From assembly GCF_006716265.1 (NCBI RefSeq), contig NZ_VFOS01000004.1:124001-188000 (forward strand): a stretch of 64,000 nucleotides of DNA. The letters run 5' to 3'. Positions 37,220-44,920 of this stretch are shown one piece after another (position 1 is the stretch's first letter; each line of letters starts with the position of its first letter). The translations under genes were made by a program, and so were the position numbers. Source of the stretch: Rarobacter faecitabidus (lineage in GTDB: Bacteria > Actinomycetota > Actinomycetes > Actinomycetales > Cellulomonadaceae). Below the pieces are notes generated by a model. That model saw only the letters and a list, made by a program, of their open reading frames with translations, was not told where the DNA came from and did no database searches.

Positions 37220-37960
37220 TCACTCGCCCTTTTGTTCGGGATCGCCATACCAGAAGTCCTGGACCGGTATCGACCACATCAGATCGTGATTGGAAACCAA
37301 CCAGGAGCCGTCGTCCATGGCGACGAGGGTGAACGTGAACACGTTCGAGGACTCTGCGATCTTCCAATCGTTCGCCGACCGGTGGGACCAGGTCACAACA
37401 GCCGCACGAGTGACCCGCGTGGAGGTATCGGGCGGCGATCCTATCGGCTGGCCGGCATCGGTGATCGCATCGAGTTGAAGTTTGGATTCATCTGCTTCGA
37501 GCTGCTTGTTGAACAGCGACCAGGCCGCGGCGTCACGGTTCACGATCCGTGCCGTGGCATCGTCAGCATCTGGAGTCATGAATTTCCCTGCAGCTGCGGC
37601 CGCCGTCATGACCTGCACGCCATTTCGCGGATCCACATCAAAGAACGCCCGGGTGGTGTCTTCGATCACCTCCCACGCATCGGGGGCGATCTCACCGGCA
37701 ACTTGCTTCCCATACATTCCGGCATCATCGAGATGCTCAGCTACCTGGTCGTCTTGCCCCGTCGATGAACCATCATCATCGCCCGAACCTGTGTGGTTTC
37801 CACCTGAAGTTAGTGGCGCATCAGGGGCACCTCCTGCCAGCGAATGAGGCGAGGGGCGCGACCCGGATTCGTTCTGTGCCCGGTAGGTACCCACGATGGC
37901 GGCGGCGACCAGCACCACGATCACGACGATTCCGGCCGATATCCACATCTTGCGATTCAT
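37220..37960 (-). CDS. Membrane-anchored VirB8/TcpC-like T4SS protein
   Basis: The ATG at 37960 follows AGGAGC and overlaps the peptidase stop as TGATG. Product of 246 residues: one membrane span at about 5-25 (MWISAGIVVIVVLVAAAIV), a polar Ser/Gly/Asp linker (30-75), then an external domain of about 150 residues with alternating strands (VTRAAVVTWSHRSANDW, VFTFTLVAMDDGSWLV). Topology and order fit the NTF2-like fold of VirB8/TcpC, which stabilises the channel. The assignment rests on that pattern, not on a motif. Confidence 0.7.
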   Translation of the reverse strand: MNRKMWISAGIVVIVVLVAAAIVGTYRAQNESGSRPSPHSLAGGAPDAPLTSGGNHTGSGDDDGSSTGQDDQVAEHLDDAGMYGKQVAGEIAPDAWEVIEDTTRAFFDVDPRNGVQVMTAAAAAGKFMTPDADDATARIVNRDAAAWSLFNKQLEADESKLQLDAITDAGQPIGSPPDTSTRVTRAAVVTWSHRSANDWKIAESSNVFTFTLVAMDDGSWLVSNHDLMWSIPVQDFWYGDPEQKGE

Positions 37961-39147
37961 CACGATGCTCCTATGTATTCCCAATGCCACAGTTCTTGTT
38001 TTGATCCACCAACGCGCGCCCAGGACGGGTGGTCCCACCCGAACGCTCGAGCGTTCGCGCGCATCCACAGGTATTCCGCTGCTGTTGAGCTGCCGCCATA
38101 CGTCGCTGAGTGAAAATCGAACGCCAGCCCCCACCCATGGTTGGAATAGCCAGGTTCGGCGGCCATGTTCCCGTTCGCGCGCTTGGTCGCGACCTGTTCC
38201 TCATAGGACCGATACGCGCAAGGAGCACCGCAGCTCCCTGCCATCGACCTGCGGAATTTCGCCTTGAACGCGACGTTCCACGCATCAAGTGCAGCCGCCG
38301 CATCGCAGCGCAACACCCACACCGAAGATCCCAGCACCGGGCACAGTTCCGACCGGTCAAGCCGGCCAGAACCTCCCTTGGTCAGCCGATACGTGCCATC
38401 GCGAGCGACACCTGGGCCAGTGCGCTCCAACGCTGGGTCGATCTTCGCGCCATAGCCTGGAACCACCAGGCCCATCGACAGCGCCGATTGGGCGTAGGCC
38501 ACGCCCGCGGTCTGCCATTCTTTCGACCACTTTGCGGTGTGACCGGCATCCATGACCACCTTCACCCCGGTGGAGGCCAACCCGGTGGCCGACCACACCC
38601 CGAGATGAACGGCCGTGTACGTCTCGCCCTCAGTGACGTCAGGCCAATCACCGAACTTCTCAGCGACCGCGCACCATATCGCGCCGATCGTCTCGATTCG
38701 CTGCTGATTCGTAGCCTTAGCGGCTGTGACCTTCTCCCCACGGTAGGCATCCCACGTCCCTGTCACCTCGAGCTGCGCAGCCGCCTCTTTGACCGGCCAC
38801 GACTCGGTGGTATCTGGGCCCAGGAAAGTGATGATGCTCGCCGCGATCGCCGCCGGATCCGCCTCACACCTCTTCGCAGCCTCCTCTACGAACTCCACTT
38901 GCCCGGCTGGAACCCCGGCATCAAGGCTGCCCATATCACCGCCGCCACTGGTGGTCTCAGCCAGCCCTGTCAGCGCCGAGTCACCTGTCAACGCCGTGAC
39001 CAGAAACAGCCCTGGCAACAACGCCATCGCCGCCACAGCCCCGATCAACGCGAACACCAGAGCTACCAACACCCCTAGGACGCGGGAACCACTCTTTGTC
39101 GAGCTGGCAGCCTTCACTGCCGTAGACACCGCTACCGGGACAGCCAT
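37960..39147 (-). CDS. VanY-type D-Ala-D-Ala carboxypeptidase / peptidoglycan hydrolase of the T4SS
   Basis: One N-terminal span (about 22-52, VLGVLVALVFALIGAVAAMALL) anchors the protein. The C-terminal 110 residues are an M15B peptidase, with the zinc ligands in YSNHGWGLAFDF and WHWEYIG; the conserved YRSYEEQ also lies there. The middle region (ITFLGPDTTESWPVKEAAAQL) is of unknown fold. Gram-positive T4SS need a wall-opening enzyme, usually of the NlpC/P60 or lysozyme type, and a VanY-type domain can fill that role. The start at 39147 follows an eight-base gap after the replication-like gene. Confidence 0.88.
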   Translation of the reverse strand: MAVPVAVSTAVKAASSTKSGSRVLGVLVALVFALIGAVAAMALLPGLFLVTALTGDSALTGLAETTSGGGDMGSLDAGVPAGQVEFVEEAAKRCEADPAAIAASIITFLGPDTTESWPVKEAAAQLEVTGTWDAYRGEKVTAAKATNQQRIETIGAIWCAVAEKFGDWPDVTEGETYTAVHLGVWSATGLASTGVKVVMDAGHTAKWSKEWQTAGVAYAQSALSMGLVVPGYGAKIDPALERTGPGVARDGTYRLTKGGSGRLDRSELCPVLGSSVWVLRCDAAAALDAWNVAFKAKFRRSMAGSCGAPCAYRSYEEQVATKRANGNMAAEPGYSNHGWGLAFDFHSATYGGSSTAAEYLWMRANARAFGWDHPSWARVGGSKQELWHWEYIGAS

Positions 39148-39154
39148 AACAACC

Positions 39155-40195
39155 TCATGGAGTCATCACGTCCCAGCTGTGACCGAGTTGCGCTGCGCTG
39201 ATCGACTCAGCATGCTCTCGGCGGCAGTTCGGGCACTTGACAACGCCCCCAGCGGTGACCTCGGCTGGCTCGATCGGCAGGCCGTGGGGGCATTCATCGC
39301 CAGGATGTCGGCGGACAGCGACGGCCCAGGCCGACACAATCGGCCCCTTGTCGACCACGATGTCGGCCGCGGTTTCCGGGGCGGCAAGATCCCGCAACCA
39401 CGCCACGACAGCACCGCCCCCTGCCCCAGCCCAGGACCGAGCCCTGACCTGCTCGAGCAACCCAGCGGCCGTCCACCCTCGGCCTAAACACTGACTCACC
39501 GCGGCCCGGACTGGACCGACCGTGATCGAAGACCGCAAACCCGAAGGCAGCGCAGCGATCACCTCCCGGCTCACGTCCCCGGCAAGTACGCCTGCAGCAT
39601 GCTGAGTCTCGGATATCTCCTCCACCACCCCGCCCAGGTCACCGATGGCCTGGCTCAGGTCTGTGGAGGAGGTTGGTGGTGGATGGTTCATGGATGGTTT
39701 AAGGACGGTTCTATATGAAGACAGCTTCACCCCGTGACTACCCTGTGCTTCACCCCGTGGTGCAGTCGGGTTCACCCCGTGCAGCGCGACGGGGTGAATC
39801 TCCTTCACCCCGTGCCGTAGGCCGTCTTCATCGTTCCGACTCGCCGGGGTGACCTGGGGTTTTTCTACGGGGTGAATCTCCTTCACCCCGTAGAAATCGG
39901 CTTCTCCGTTGATATTGAGATCCCACACGACCGGTCGACGGTCGCCACGGAGGTGAGAAACCGCCGTCTGATTACCCCGACGGATCAGGCCCGCGTTTTC
40001 CAATATGCGCAACTTAGCGTGGACGGTCCTAGTCGAGCACCGCGCGTAGTCTGCGAGGGTCGCCGCGGTTGGCCAGGCACCTGTCCCGTCGTCGGCGGCG
40101 TGGTCAGCCAATCCCACCAACACCAGGTGGGCTAACGGCTCCCCATCAGGGACAGGTGCCTGCTTGAGCGCCCACACCATTGCCTGCAAACTCAT
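39155..40195 (-). CDS. Replication-like HTH protein with internal iterons
   Basis: Residues about 1-85 form a winged helix of the HTH_36/replication-initiator type (AWPTAATLADYARCSTRTVHA, LRILENAGLIRRGNQ). The C-terminal 40 residues carry a zinc-knuckle pattern (ECPHGLPIEP, VKCPNCRREHAE). In the middle the repeats GVKEIHPV, GVNPTAP and GVKL are encoded by an iteron cluster (see separate entry). The ATG at 40195 overlaps the methylase stop as ATGA. Replication initiators often bind iterons inside or next to their own gene, so this may be the element's origin protein. A transcription factor role cannot be excluded. Confidence 0.72.
   Translation of the reverse strand: MSLQAMVWALKQAPVPDGEPLAHLVLVGLADHAADDGTGAWPTAATLADYARCSTRTVHAKLRILENAGLIRRGNQTAVSHLRGDRRPVVWDLNINGEADFYGVKEIHPVEKPQVTPASRNDEDGLRHGVKEIHPVALHGVNPTAPRGEAQGSHGVKLSSYRTVLKPSMNHPPPTSSTDLSQAIGDLGGVVEEISETQHAAGVLAGDVSREVIAALPSGLRSSITVGPVRAAVSQCLGRGWTAAGLLEQVRARSWAGAGGGAVVAWLRDLAAPETAADIVVDKGPIVSAWAVAVRRHPGDECPHGLPIEPAEVTAGGVVKCPNCRREHAESISAAQLGHSWDVMTP
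39725..39896. repeat. Iteron cluster inside the replication-like gene, possible origin
   Basis: The 10-mer TTCACCCCGT, or its complement ACGGGGTGAA, occurs seven times in 172 bases: three direct copies (39,726, 39,749, 39,771) and two palindromic pairs. The first pair is 39,789-39,813 (10-bp arms, 5-base loop TCTCC). The second is 39,862-39,896 (15-bp arms TTTCTACGGGGTGAA and TTCACCCCGTAGAAA, same loop). The two loops are identical. Such spacing is typical of initiator-binding iterons. It lies fully within the coding sequence. Confidence 0.75.
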
Positions 40196-41034
40196 GATGC
40201 TGCTCCTGTGGTGTCGAAAGTAAACGCGAGCTGGCGCACGGCGGGCCGGTTGGACCAGAGCACTTCTGTGCGGGTGGATTCAGCTCCCGGCAAGACTGAG
40301 GCGCCCTGCGTGGTTGTGGTAGTGATTTCGGTGCGCTCCCACATGGACAGCGCCTCGTCGTATAGCGGTGAGGCATATCCCGAGATGACGACAGCGGCGT
40401 GAATACCATCGAGTACTTCAAGCAACTCCTGGTGGCGATCGATGTCTTTCATCTCGTATCGGTAGGCCGAAGTCGTCCCGCGTAGCGTCCCGAGGTAGGG
40501 CGGATCGACATACAGCAGCACGTCAGGATCAGTTCCGTAGTCAGCGATCACCTCGAGAGCTGGACGGCATTCGAGGGAAACTTCCGAGATCCGGGCAGCT
40601 GCAGCGGCCAGCCGGGAAGAGTAGCCGGCCAACACCCGTGACATTGCGGTCGCCCCGCCGCGGTAGGACCGCCACCCGGTCCGCATCAGTTGTCCTGAAC
40701 GGCCCTGGGTGAGGGCGACGAAAACGCGCCGGGCGCGCTCGAGGTCGTCGAGGTCGACCCGTGTGCGCGACAGAGCATGCTCACCTCTCGAATGGGGCGT
40801 CAGGGCACATTCGCGCTCCAAACCTTCGGGATCGTCACGCAGCACACGCCAGAACGTCATCACATCCCCGTCAAGGTCGTTCACTGTCTCCAAGACAGAG
40901 GGCTCCTTGGCGAGCAGGACCGACAGGCTCCCGGCGAAAGGTTCGACGTAGTGGCGGTGAGGCGGGAAAGTCTTGACGATCTGGTCAGCAATGCGTTGCT
41001 TCGACCCGAAATACGGTACTGGTGGCTGGATCAT
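40192..41034 (-). CDS. DNA adenine methylase, D12 class (Dam-like)
   Basis: Product of 280 residues. The D12-class motifs are in order: PYFGSKQRIA (7-16), VEPFAGSLSVLL (AdoMet site, near 30-41) and LLYVDPPYLG (catalytic DPPY, 177-180). A C-terminal part has no extra domain. The ATG at 41034 overlaps the previous stop as ATGA, and its own stop overlaps the replication-like gene. Orphan Dam-like enzymes on mobile elements modify their own DNA against restriction or time replication at the origin. The iterons just downstream contain no GATC, so a link to them needs testing. Confidence 0.92.
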   Translation of the reverse strand: MIQPPVPYFGSKQRIADQIVKTFPPHRHYVEPFAGSLSVLLAKEPSVLETVNDLDGDVMTFWRVLRDDPEGLERECALTPHSRGEHALSRTRVDLDDLERARRVFVALTQGRSGQLMRTGWRSYRGGATAMSRVLAGYSSRLAAAAARISEVSLECRPALEVIADYGTDPDVLLYVDPPYLGTLRGTTSAYRYEMKDIDRHQELLEVLDGIHAAVVISGYASPLYDEALSMWERTEITTTTTQGASVLPGAESTRTEVLWSNRPAVRQLAFTFDTTGAAS

Positions 41035-41579
41035 GTCAATGCCTCCATCGCGTCAGACAGCATCACTTGGCAGGTGCGCCATGCGGTGATCCGCTGTGCC
41101 CAACCCGGTCTGGAGCGGTCGCCCTCGATGTAGGACGGATGCCACGTCTCAGGGTGTGGCCACAATTCGTGTGGCCGGTAGAGGTCTTTCCATTTGGGTT
41201 CCGGTAACGAATCCGCCCACTCGGTAAGGTCGTTACGGCGCGGATCATCACCCAGGACGTCACGGAGCTGTGCCCAGGTGGTCAGGTTCTTCGGAGTCCT
41301 ATTCCAGCCGCTCTTCCCGCCATCAGTCGGGCGTGCCCAGTGCTCCCAGGATTCGTGACGCAACCCGGCGTCACCGACCGCGTACGCCCAGTTCCCGGAA
41401 CTCCGCGGTGCCCGGCTGTCGCGGCCGGACCGGTTCTCCAAATAAAGAACGAGCTCCAGTGCCTCGGGAATAGAATCACGTAGGCATTCCACAGCAGCTC
41501 GAAGCGGACGGTTTCGTGCCTCGTGACGCTCTGCAGCAATCTCGGGGACAAAGTCGAAAAGGTCAATTTCGATGGTCAT
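41031..41579 (-). CDS. Hypothetical protein (182 aa)
   Basis: A soluble acidic protein with a Trp-rich second half (WNRTPKNLTTWAQL, WKDLYRPHELWPHPETW). No family is recognised. The start ATG 41579 and the stop both overlap neighbouring genes by four bases, so it is a true member of the operon. Confidence 0.65.
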   Translation of the reverse strand: MTIEIDLFDFVPEIAAERHEARNRPLRAAVECLRDSIPEALELVLYLENRSGRDSRAPRSSGNWAYAVGDAGLRHESWEHWARPTDGGKSGWNRTPKNLTTWAQLRDVLGDDPRRNDLTEWADSLPEPKWKDLYRPHELWPHPETWHPSYIEGDRSRPGWAQRITAWRTCQVMLSDAMEALT

Positions 41580-42133
41580 GCGACGTCTCCTTGCCTCTGG
41601 CTATTGGCAGCGTTTTGCAGTGCGGTCAGTTCGGCGAGGAGTGCTTGGCGGGCGTGGATTCCCGCTTCGGGTTTGAGGGCATCGCGCGAGAGCCGGTCCC
41701 ATGTCGCGACCCCACCAGGCTTTGCCATGACTCGGGCGCGGATCAGCGCGATCACGCGTGCTGCGTTGACACGGTCGTCATCATGGCTTGGACCTCCTGT
41801 GGCCTCGAGGGATCCGGGCGGGAGGTCGTCCAGGCCGATGTTGGTTTCGTGTTTGCGTTCATGTCGTCGCCACGTAGCCAGGGACCGTACAGCCACCCCG
41901 TTGCACCAGGCCGCGAACTTCGGGCACCCCCGTTCTTCCCACCGCGGCAGTGATTCCCAGGCGTCGGCACGCACGGCTGCCATAACCTCATCGAGCCGGT
42001 CGAGGTTTCCGAACGCTGCGAGCCTGGCTTTGATCCAGGTTCGTTGGTCGTCAACACCTGCATGGAACTCAGCGGCGGTGATAGTTCCGGCGCCGCCAGG
42101 TCCATGAAGCAACTCAGAGTCGAGGGACGGCAT
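41576..42133 (-). CDS. Sigma-factor-like helical protein (185 aa)
   Basis: The ATG at 42133 has GGAG seven bases upstream; the ATG one codon earlier is also possible. Residues about 30-85 (QRTWIKARLAAFGNLDRLDE, AWESLPRWEERG, WCNGVAVRSLATWRRHERKHE) resemble region 2 of sigma-70-type factors or related DNA-binding helices. No region 4 can be assigned. It overlaps its upstream membrane protein gene by 20 bases. The function is not certain. Confidence 0.55.
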   Translation of the reverse strand: MPSLDSELLHGPGGAGTITAAEFHAGVDDQRTWIKARLAAFGNLDRLDEVMAAVRADAWESLPRWEERGCPKFAAWCNGVAVRSLATWRRHERKHETNIGLDDLPPGSLEATGGPSHDDDRVNAARVIALIRARVMAKPGGVATWDRLSRDALKPEAGIHARQALLAELTALQNAANSQRQGDVA

Positions 42134-42869
42134 CATCCTGCTCCCTCGTGACGTCGGCCCACAGCTCCTGCCACAGGCCAAAACCTGAGTCGGGATCAGC
42201 AAGAGGTCCATACAGGCCATCAATGCGTGCGCCGGCGACCAAGACCTGGACAGCCTCCACCGCGGTCACGGCGGGGCTGAGGTAGTAGTTTTCTGCTGAC
42301 CAGAGCCGTGCTGCTGCTGCGTATCGCACACTCAAACTCGGCCACGTCTCACGCCGCGGTAATGCAGGCAGATCCACATCAATGGCCACCACGGGCTCGT
42401 CGTCTACCTGTGATATCGCGCGCCGCACCCTTCGTCGCGCCAGGAGCCAGACAGTCAGCCCGAGGAGTAAGGCTGCCGGAACACCGGGCATTCCCGCCAT
42501 GACCCATCCCGCCAGTGGGCCGCCGACGAGAGCCGCCATGAGAAGCAACCGTGACCAGCGCGACCAGGAAAGGTACCGGCATGTGGCACGAACCACCGCG
42601 GCCGCTGAGCCCGGTGCGGCGATGACAACAGTCACGCCACGATGCCTGAAGCCAGGTTGGACGACCCCCACAGCGCGAGTCGGCGAAGACACCGACCGCA
42701 AGACCTGGGCAGCCAAAATGTTGGCAGCTTCCTCCGAATCGCGACCAGCAGCGAAGTGAGCAGTGTTGGAACCTTCGCGAGGATATGCCTCAGCATTAAC
42801 ACACTGGTCCAGATCGGAGTCATTGGTAACTTGAGTTGGGCGCGCGGTGGCATCGTTGTTAGCCGGCAT
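42114..42869 (-). CDS. Membrane protein (251 aa)
   Basis: A cytosolic N-terminus of about 105 residues is followed by two spans (LLLMAALVGGPLAGWVMAG and VPAALLLGLTVWLLARR) and a basic loop RRRVRRAI. An acidic C-terminus follows (VDDEPVVAIDVDLPAL). The ATG at 42869 overlaps the previous gene's end. No family is recognised; the layout is like accessory membrane proteins of actinobacterial ICEs. Confidence 0.65.
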   Translation of the reverse strand: MPANNDATARPTQVTNDSDLDQCVNAEAYPREGSNTAHFAAGRDSEEAANILAAQVLRSVSSPTRAVGVVQPGFRHRGVTVVIAAPGSAAAVVRATCRYLSWSRWSRLLLMAALVGGPLAGWVMAGMPGVPAALLLGLTVWLLARRRVRRAISQVDDEPVVAIDVDLPALPRRETWPSLSVRYAAAARLWSAENYYLSPAVTAVEAVQVLVAGARIDGLYGPLADPDSGFGLWQELWADVTREQDDAVPRL

Positions 42870-43338
42870 CGGTCGATTCCTTCACTCCAGGACTGTCCCA
42901 AGCGCATGAAAGTCGCCCTCTGCGTATTCGTCGCGTCCATGCGCCGTGCAGTCCGCCGGCACCCGCAGTCATGGTGATGAGTACCACCAGAAGTAACGGA
43001 CCAAGGCGCGGATTCCGCTGCTGTTTCGGGTCCACAGCGCCACGAGAGAGGTTCGGGCTTCGGGACGTGCCTGCCATAGTTCGATTCGCTTGGGTCTTGA
43101 TTCCTCGACCGTCCTCTTCTTCGCGCGATTCGTCGACCGTCCGATTCTTCGCGCGCGGACCCGCGGGGATGCCTGTGGCAATAAAGGACAACCCGGCTAC
43201 GACCATGTAGACCAGGCCGATGATGAGAAGTACCCACGGACCAAAACTCGGCATGCCGGGGATGGAATCGAGGTATATGGCGAAGATGACCATGGCCACT
43301 CCGGCAACACATTGCAAAGCGAGGGTTCGACGTGTCAT
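42859..43338 (-). CDS. Small membrane protein (159 aa)
   Basis: Two spans near the N-terminus (LQCVAGVAMVIFAIYLD, WVLLIIGLVYMVVAGLSFI), a basic polar middle (SREEEDGRGIKTQANRT), a third span (LGPLLLVVLITMTAGAGGL) and a basic tail. Start ATG 43338; the stop overlaps the next gene. No family recognised. Confidence 0.6.
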   Translation of the reverse strand: MTRRTLALQCVAGVAMVIFAIYLDSIPGMPSFGPWVLLIIGLVYMVVAGLSFIATGIPAGPRAKNRTVDESREEEDGRGIKTQANRTMAGTSRSPNLSRGAVDPKQQRNPRLGPLLLVVLITMTAGAGGLHGAWTRRIRRGRLSCAWDSPGVKESTDAG

Positions 43339-43775
43339 CGTGTAGCTCCTTGAACAGGGTCTGCGGTGGGCCAGTCCATGAGGGTTGGCGGGTGAGTAAG
43401 TGTGACGGACCCATCGGGGCAGTGTTCTATGTCGGTGTCGTGGTGGCTTCCGGCTGAGTGTGCGACAGCAGCCAGCACGAGGTGCAGCTGGCGACGATCG
43501 AGCCGTGCGATATCTGTGCTGTCGAGGTGCGTGCAGTCGATCAGTCCTACTGCGATCCGAGTGAGCGCCTGCTCACCGGAGGACCAGGCGCCAGACTCAA
43601 AGGTCAGCAGGGCAGTGTCGATAACGAGTCCGTTGCCGATCGGAGCGAGCCATGGTGCACCGGGATAGATTGCCTTCCCATCACGGATGAGAAGTTCCGC
43701 GCCAGCCTGAACACGGTCTGATCGGTCGGCATAGTGGCGGCGGACCGCCGCAATGGCTTCGCCGGTGATGGTCAT
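43335..43775 (-). CDS. Hypothetical protein (146 aa)
   Basis: A soluble protein with no recognised family. It begins MTITGEAIAAVRRHYADRSD and has a central beta-like part (IGNGLVIDTALLTFESGAW). Its start overlaps the DUF2637 gene's stop and its own stop overlaps the membrane protein gene. Confidence 0.6.
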   Translation of the reverse strand: MTITGEAIAAVRRHYADRSDRVQAGAELLIRDGKAIYPGAPWLAPIGNGLVIDTALLTFESGAWSSGEQALTRIAVGLIDCTHLDSTDIARLDRRQLHLVLAAVAHSAGSHHDTDIEHCPDGSVTLTHPPTLMDWPTADPVQGATR

Positions 43776-44869
43776 GCTGTGTGCTCGCTAACGGTGGTGG
43801 CTGACTGGAAGATCTCAGGTGAGGACTCGCGCAGCACTTTGATGCGGCGGCGGGCGGCTGATTCCGAGGTGGCAACTCCGGCAGCCACCGCAGCCACCGC
43901 AGTGGGCTTGTGACCCGTGGACACTGTATGGCGGATCCAGTCAGCCAAGTCGGCATCGCCTTTAGCTGCTGGCTTCCTGGCGGCGGACTGGCGGCGGGCG
44001 GCGACTTCTTCCTTGTGCTTGGTGGATTCCAACTTGCTGGACGGCACGGCGTGGAGGGAACGACGGTGGCTGGCGGCTGGTGAGATCACCGTCATATCAC
44101 CGTCATCACCGTCACTCGTCTGCTGCCTGGCGGGTGGTTGGCTGGCTGGCAGCTGCCATATCTCGCGCGGCTGGCTGGCCGCTGCATGGCTGGATGGCTG
44201 GCTGGCATCGGTGAAGCGGTGGCTGGCGGCTGGCTGGTCCTGAGCGGTCGCAGTGGCGGCTGGCTGGTCCTGAGCGGTCGCAGTGGCGGCTGGCTGATCG
44301 ATAACTGGCTGGTCGGTTTGACCTCCGAGGAGATCGGCCAGGTCGGCATCGAGGTCGTGCCTGGCTGGCGGCGTGGCGGGCTGGCGGGTTGGGTCCGGTG
44401 GAGTTTCCGTCACGTCGGTGGCTGGCTGGCTGGCGCGTGCGCGGCGGGCCAGGATGACCGTCAAGTGAGTGATCGACAAGAGCACGACTGGTGGCACTGA
44501 CGCGACCGTGACTGCCATCCACTGCGGTGTGGTGGCTGCGGCAGCAACCACAGCGTGAGCGCCGTTAGCGATGATCGAAATGACCGCGCCGAATCCGAGG
44601 AGCAGCCACGCATAGGACCGGGCGCGCGAGTCGGCGGAACGTAGTGCGACGATAGCGATGGTCGCCACGACAATGACGCCGTCGACGATCACTGGCCACA
44701 CAACAGAGAGTCTTCGTGGTGTGCCGGCGCGCACGGCGAGATCCGCAAGGGCAGTGAAAGACAGGACCGCTGCTCCTATGCCGATCAGTACCGTTCCCGC
44801 GATCGCTGCGTTCACGACCGCCTTGGGTACCGGACGGTCGGCGGTGGTGTTAGGCTCGGAAGTACTCAT
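43772..44869 (-). CDS. DUF2637-like membrane protein with repetitive tail
   Basis: Four spans in the first 140 residues (AIAGTVLIGIGAAVLSFTAL, WPVIVDGVIVVATIAIVAL, YAWLLLGFGAVISIIANG, VPPVVLLSITHLTVILA) match DUF2637, the membrane domain of actinomycete spread proteins. The C-terminal 220 residues are repetitive and disordered, with the unit DQPAATATAQ in tandem, then a helical end (DLADWIRHTVSTGHKP) that may be an HTH (VAAGVATSESAARRRIKVL). Start ATG 44869 with GAAGGAGCC. Such proteins help intramycelial plasmid spread or replication in Streptomyces. The role here is inferred. Confidence 0.78.
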   Translation of the reverse strand: MSTSEPNTTADRPVPKAVVNAAIAGTVLIGIGAAVLSFTALADLAVRAGTPRRLSVVWPVIVDGVIVVATIAIVALRSADSRARSYAWLLLGFGAVISIIANGAHAVVAAAATTPQWMAVTVASVPPVVLLSITHLTVILARRARASQPATDVTETPPDPTRQPATPPARHDLDADLADLLGGQTDQPVIDQPAATATAQDQPAATATAQDQPAASHRFTDASQPSSHAAASQPREIWQLPASQPPARQQTSDGDDGDMTVISPAASHRRSLHAVPSSKLESTKHKEEVAARRQSAARKPAAKGDADLADWIRHTVSTGHKPTAVAAVAAGVATSESAARRRIKVLRESSPEIFQSATTVSEHTA

Positions 44870-44888
44870 TGAGGCTCCTTCGGGAGTT

Positions 44889-44917
44889 GGCGGGCACCCC
44901 TTGGCCGGGTGCCCGCC
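44889..44917. terminator. Stem-loop with plus-strand T-run between DUF2637 and ParB-like genes
   Basis: A perfect 11-bp inverted repeat (GGCGGGCACCC and GGGTGCCCGCC, 7-base loop) is followed on the plus strand by GTTTTATTT. That is the form of a terminator for plus-strand transcription, yet the genes on both sides run on the minus strand. On the minus strand it could act only as a weak attenuator between the two genes. Confidence 0.6.
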
Positions 44918-44920
44918 GTT

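Noticed and set aside
39725-39896. CRISPR array
   Set aside because: Repeats are 10-15 bp, partly palindromic and in a coding frame, with irregular spacing and no cas genes.
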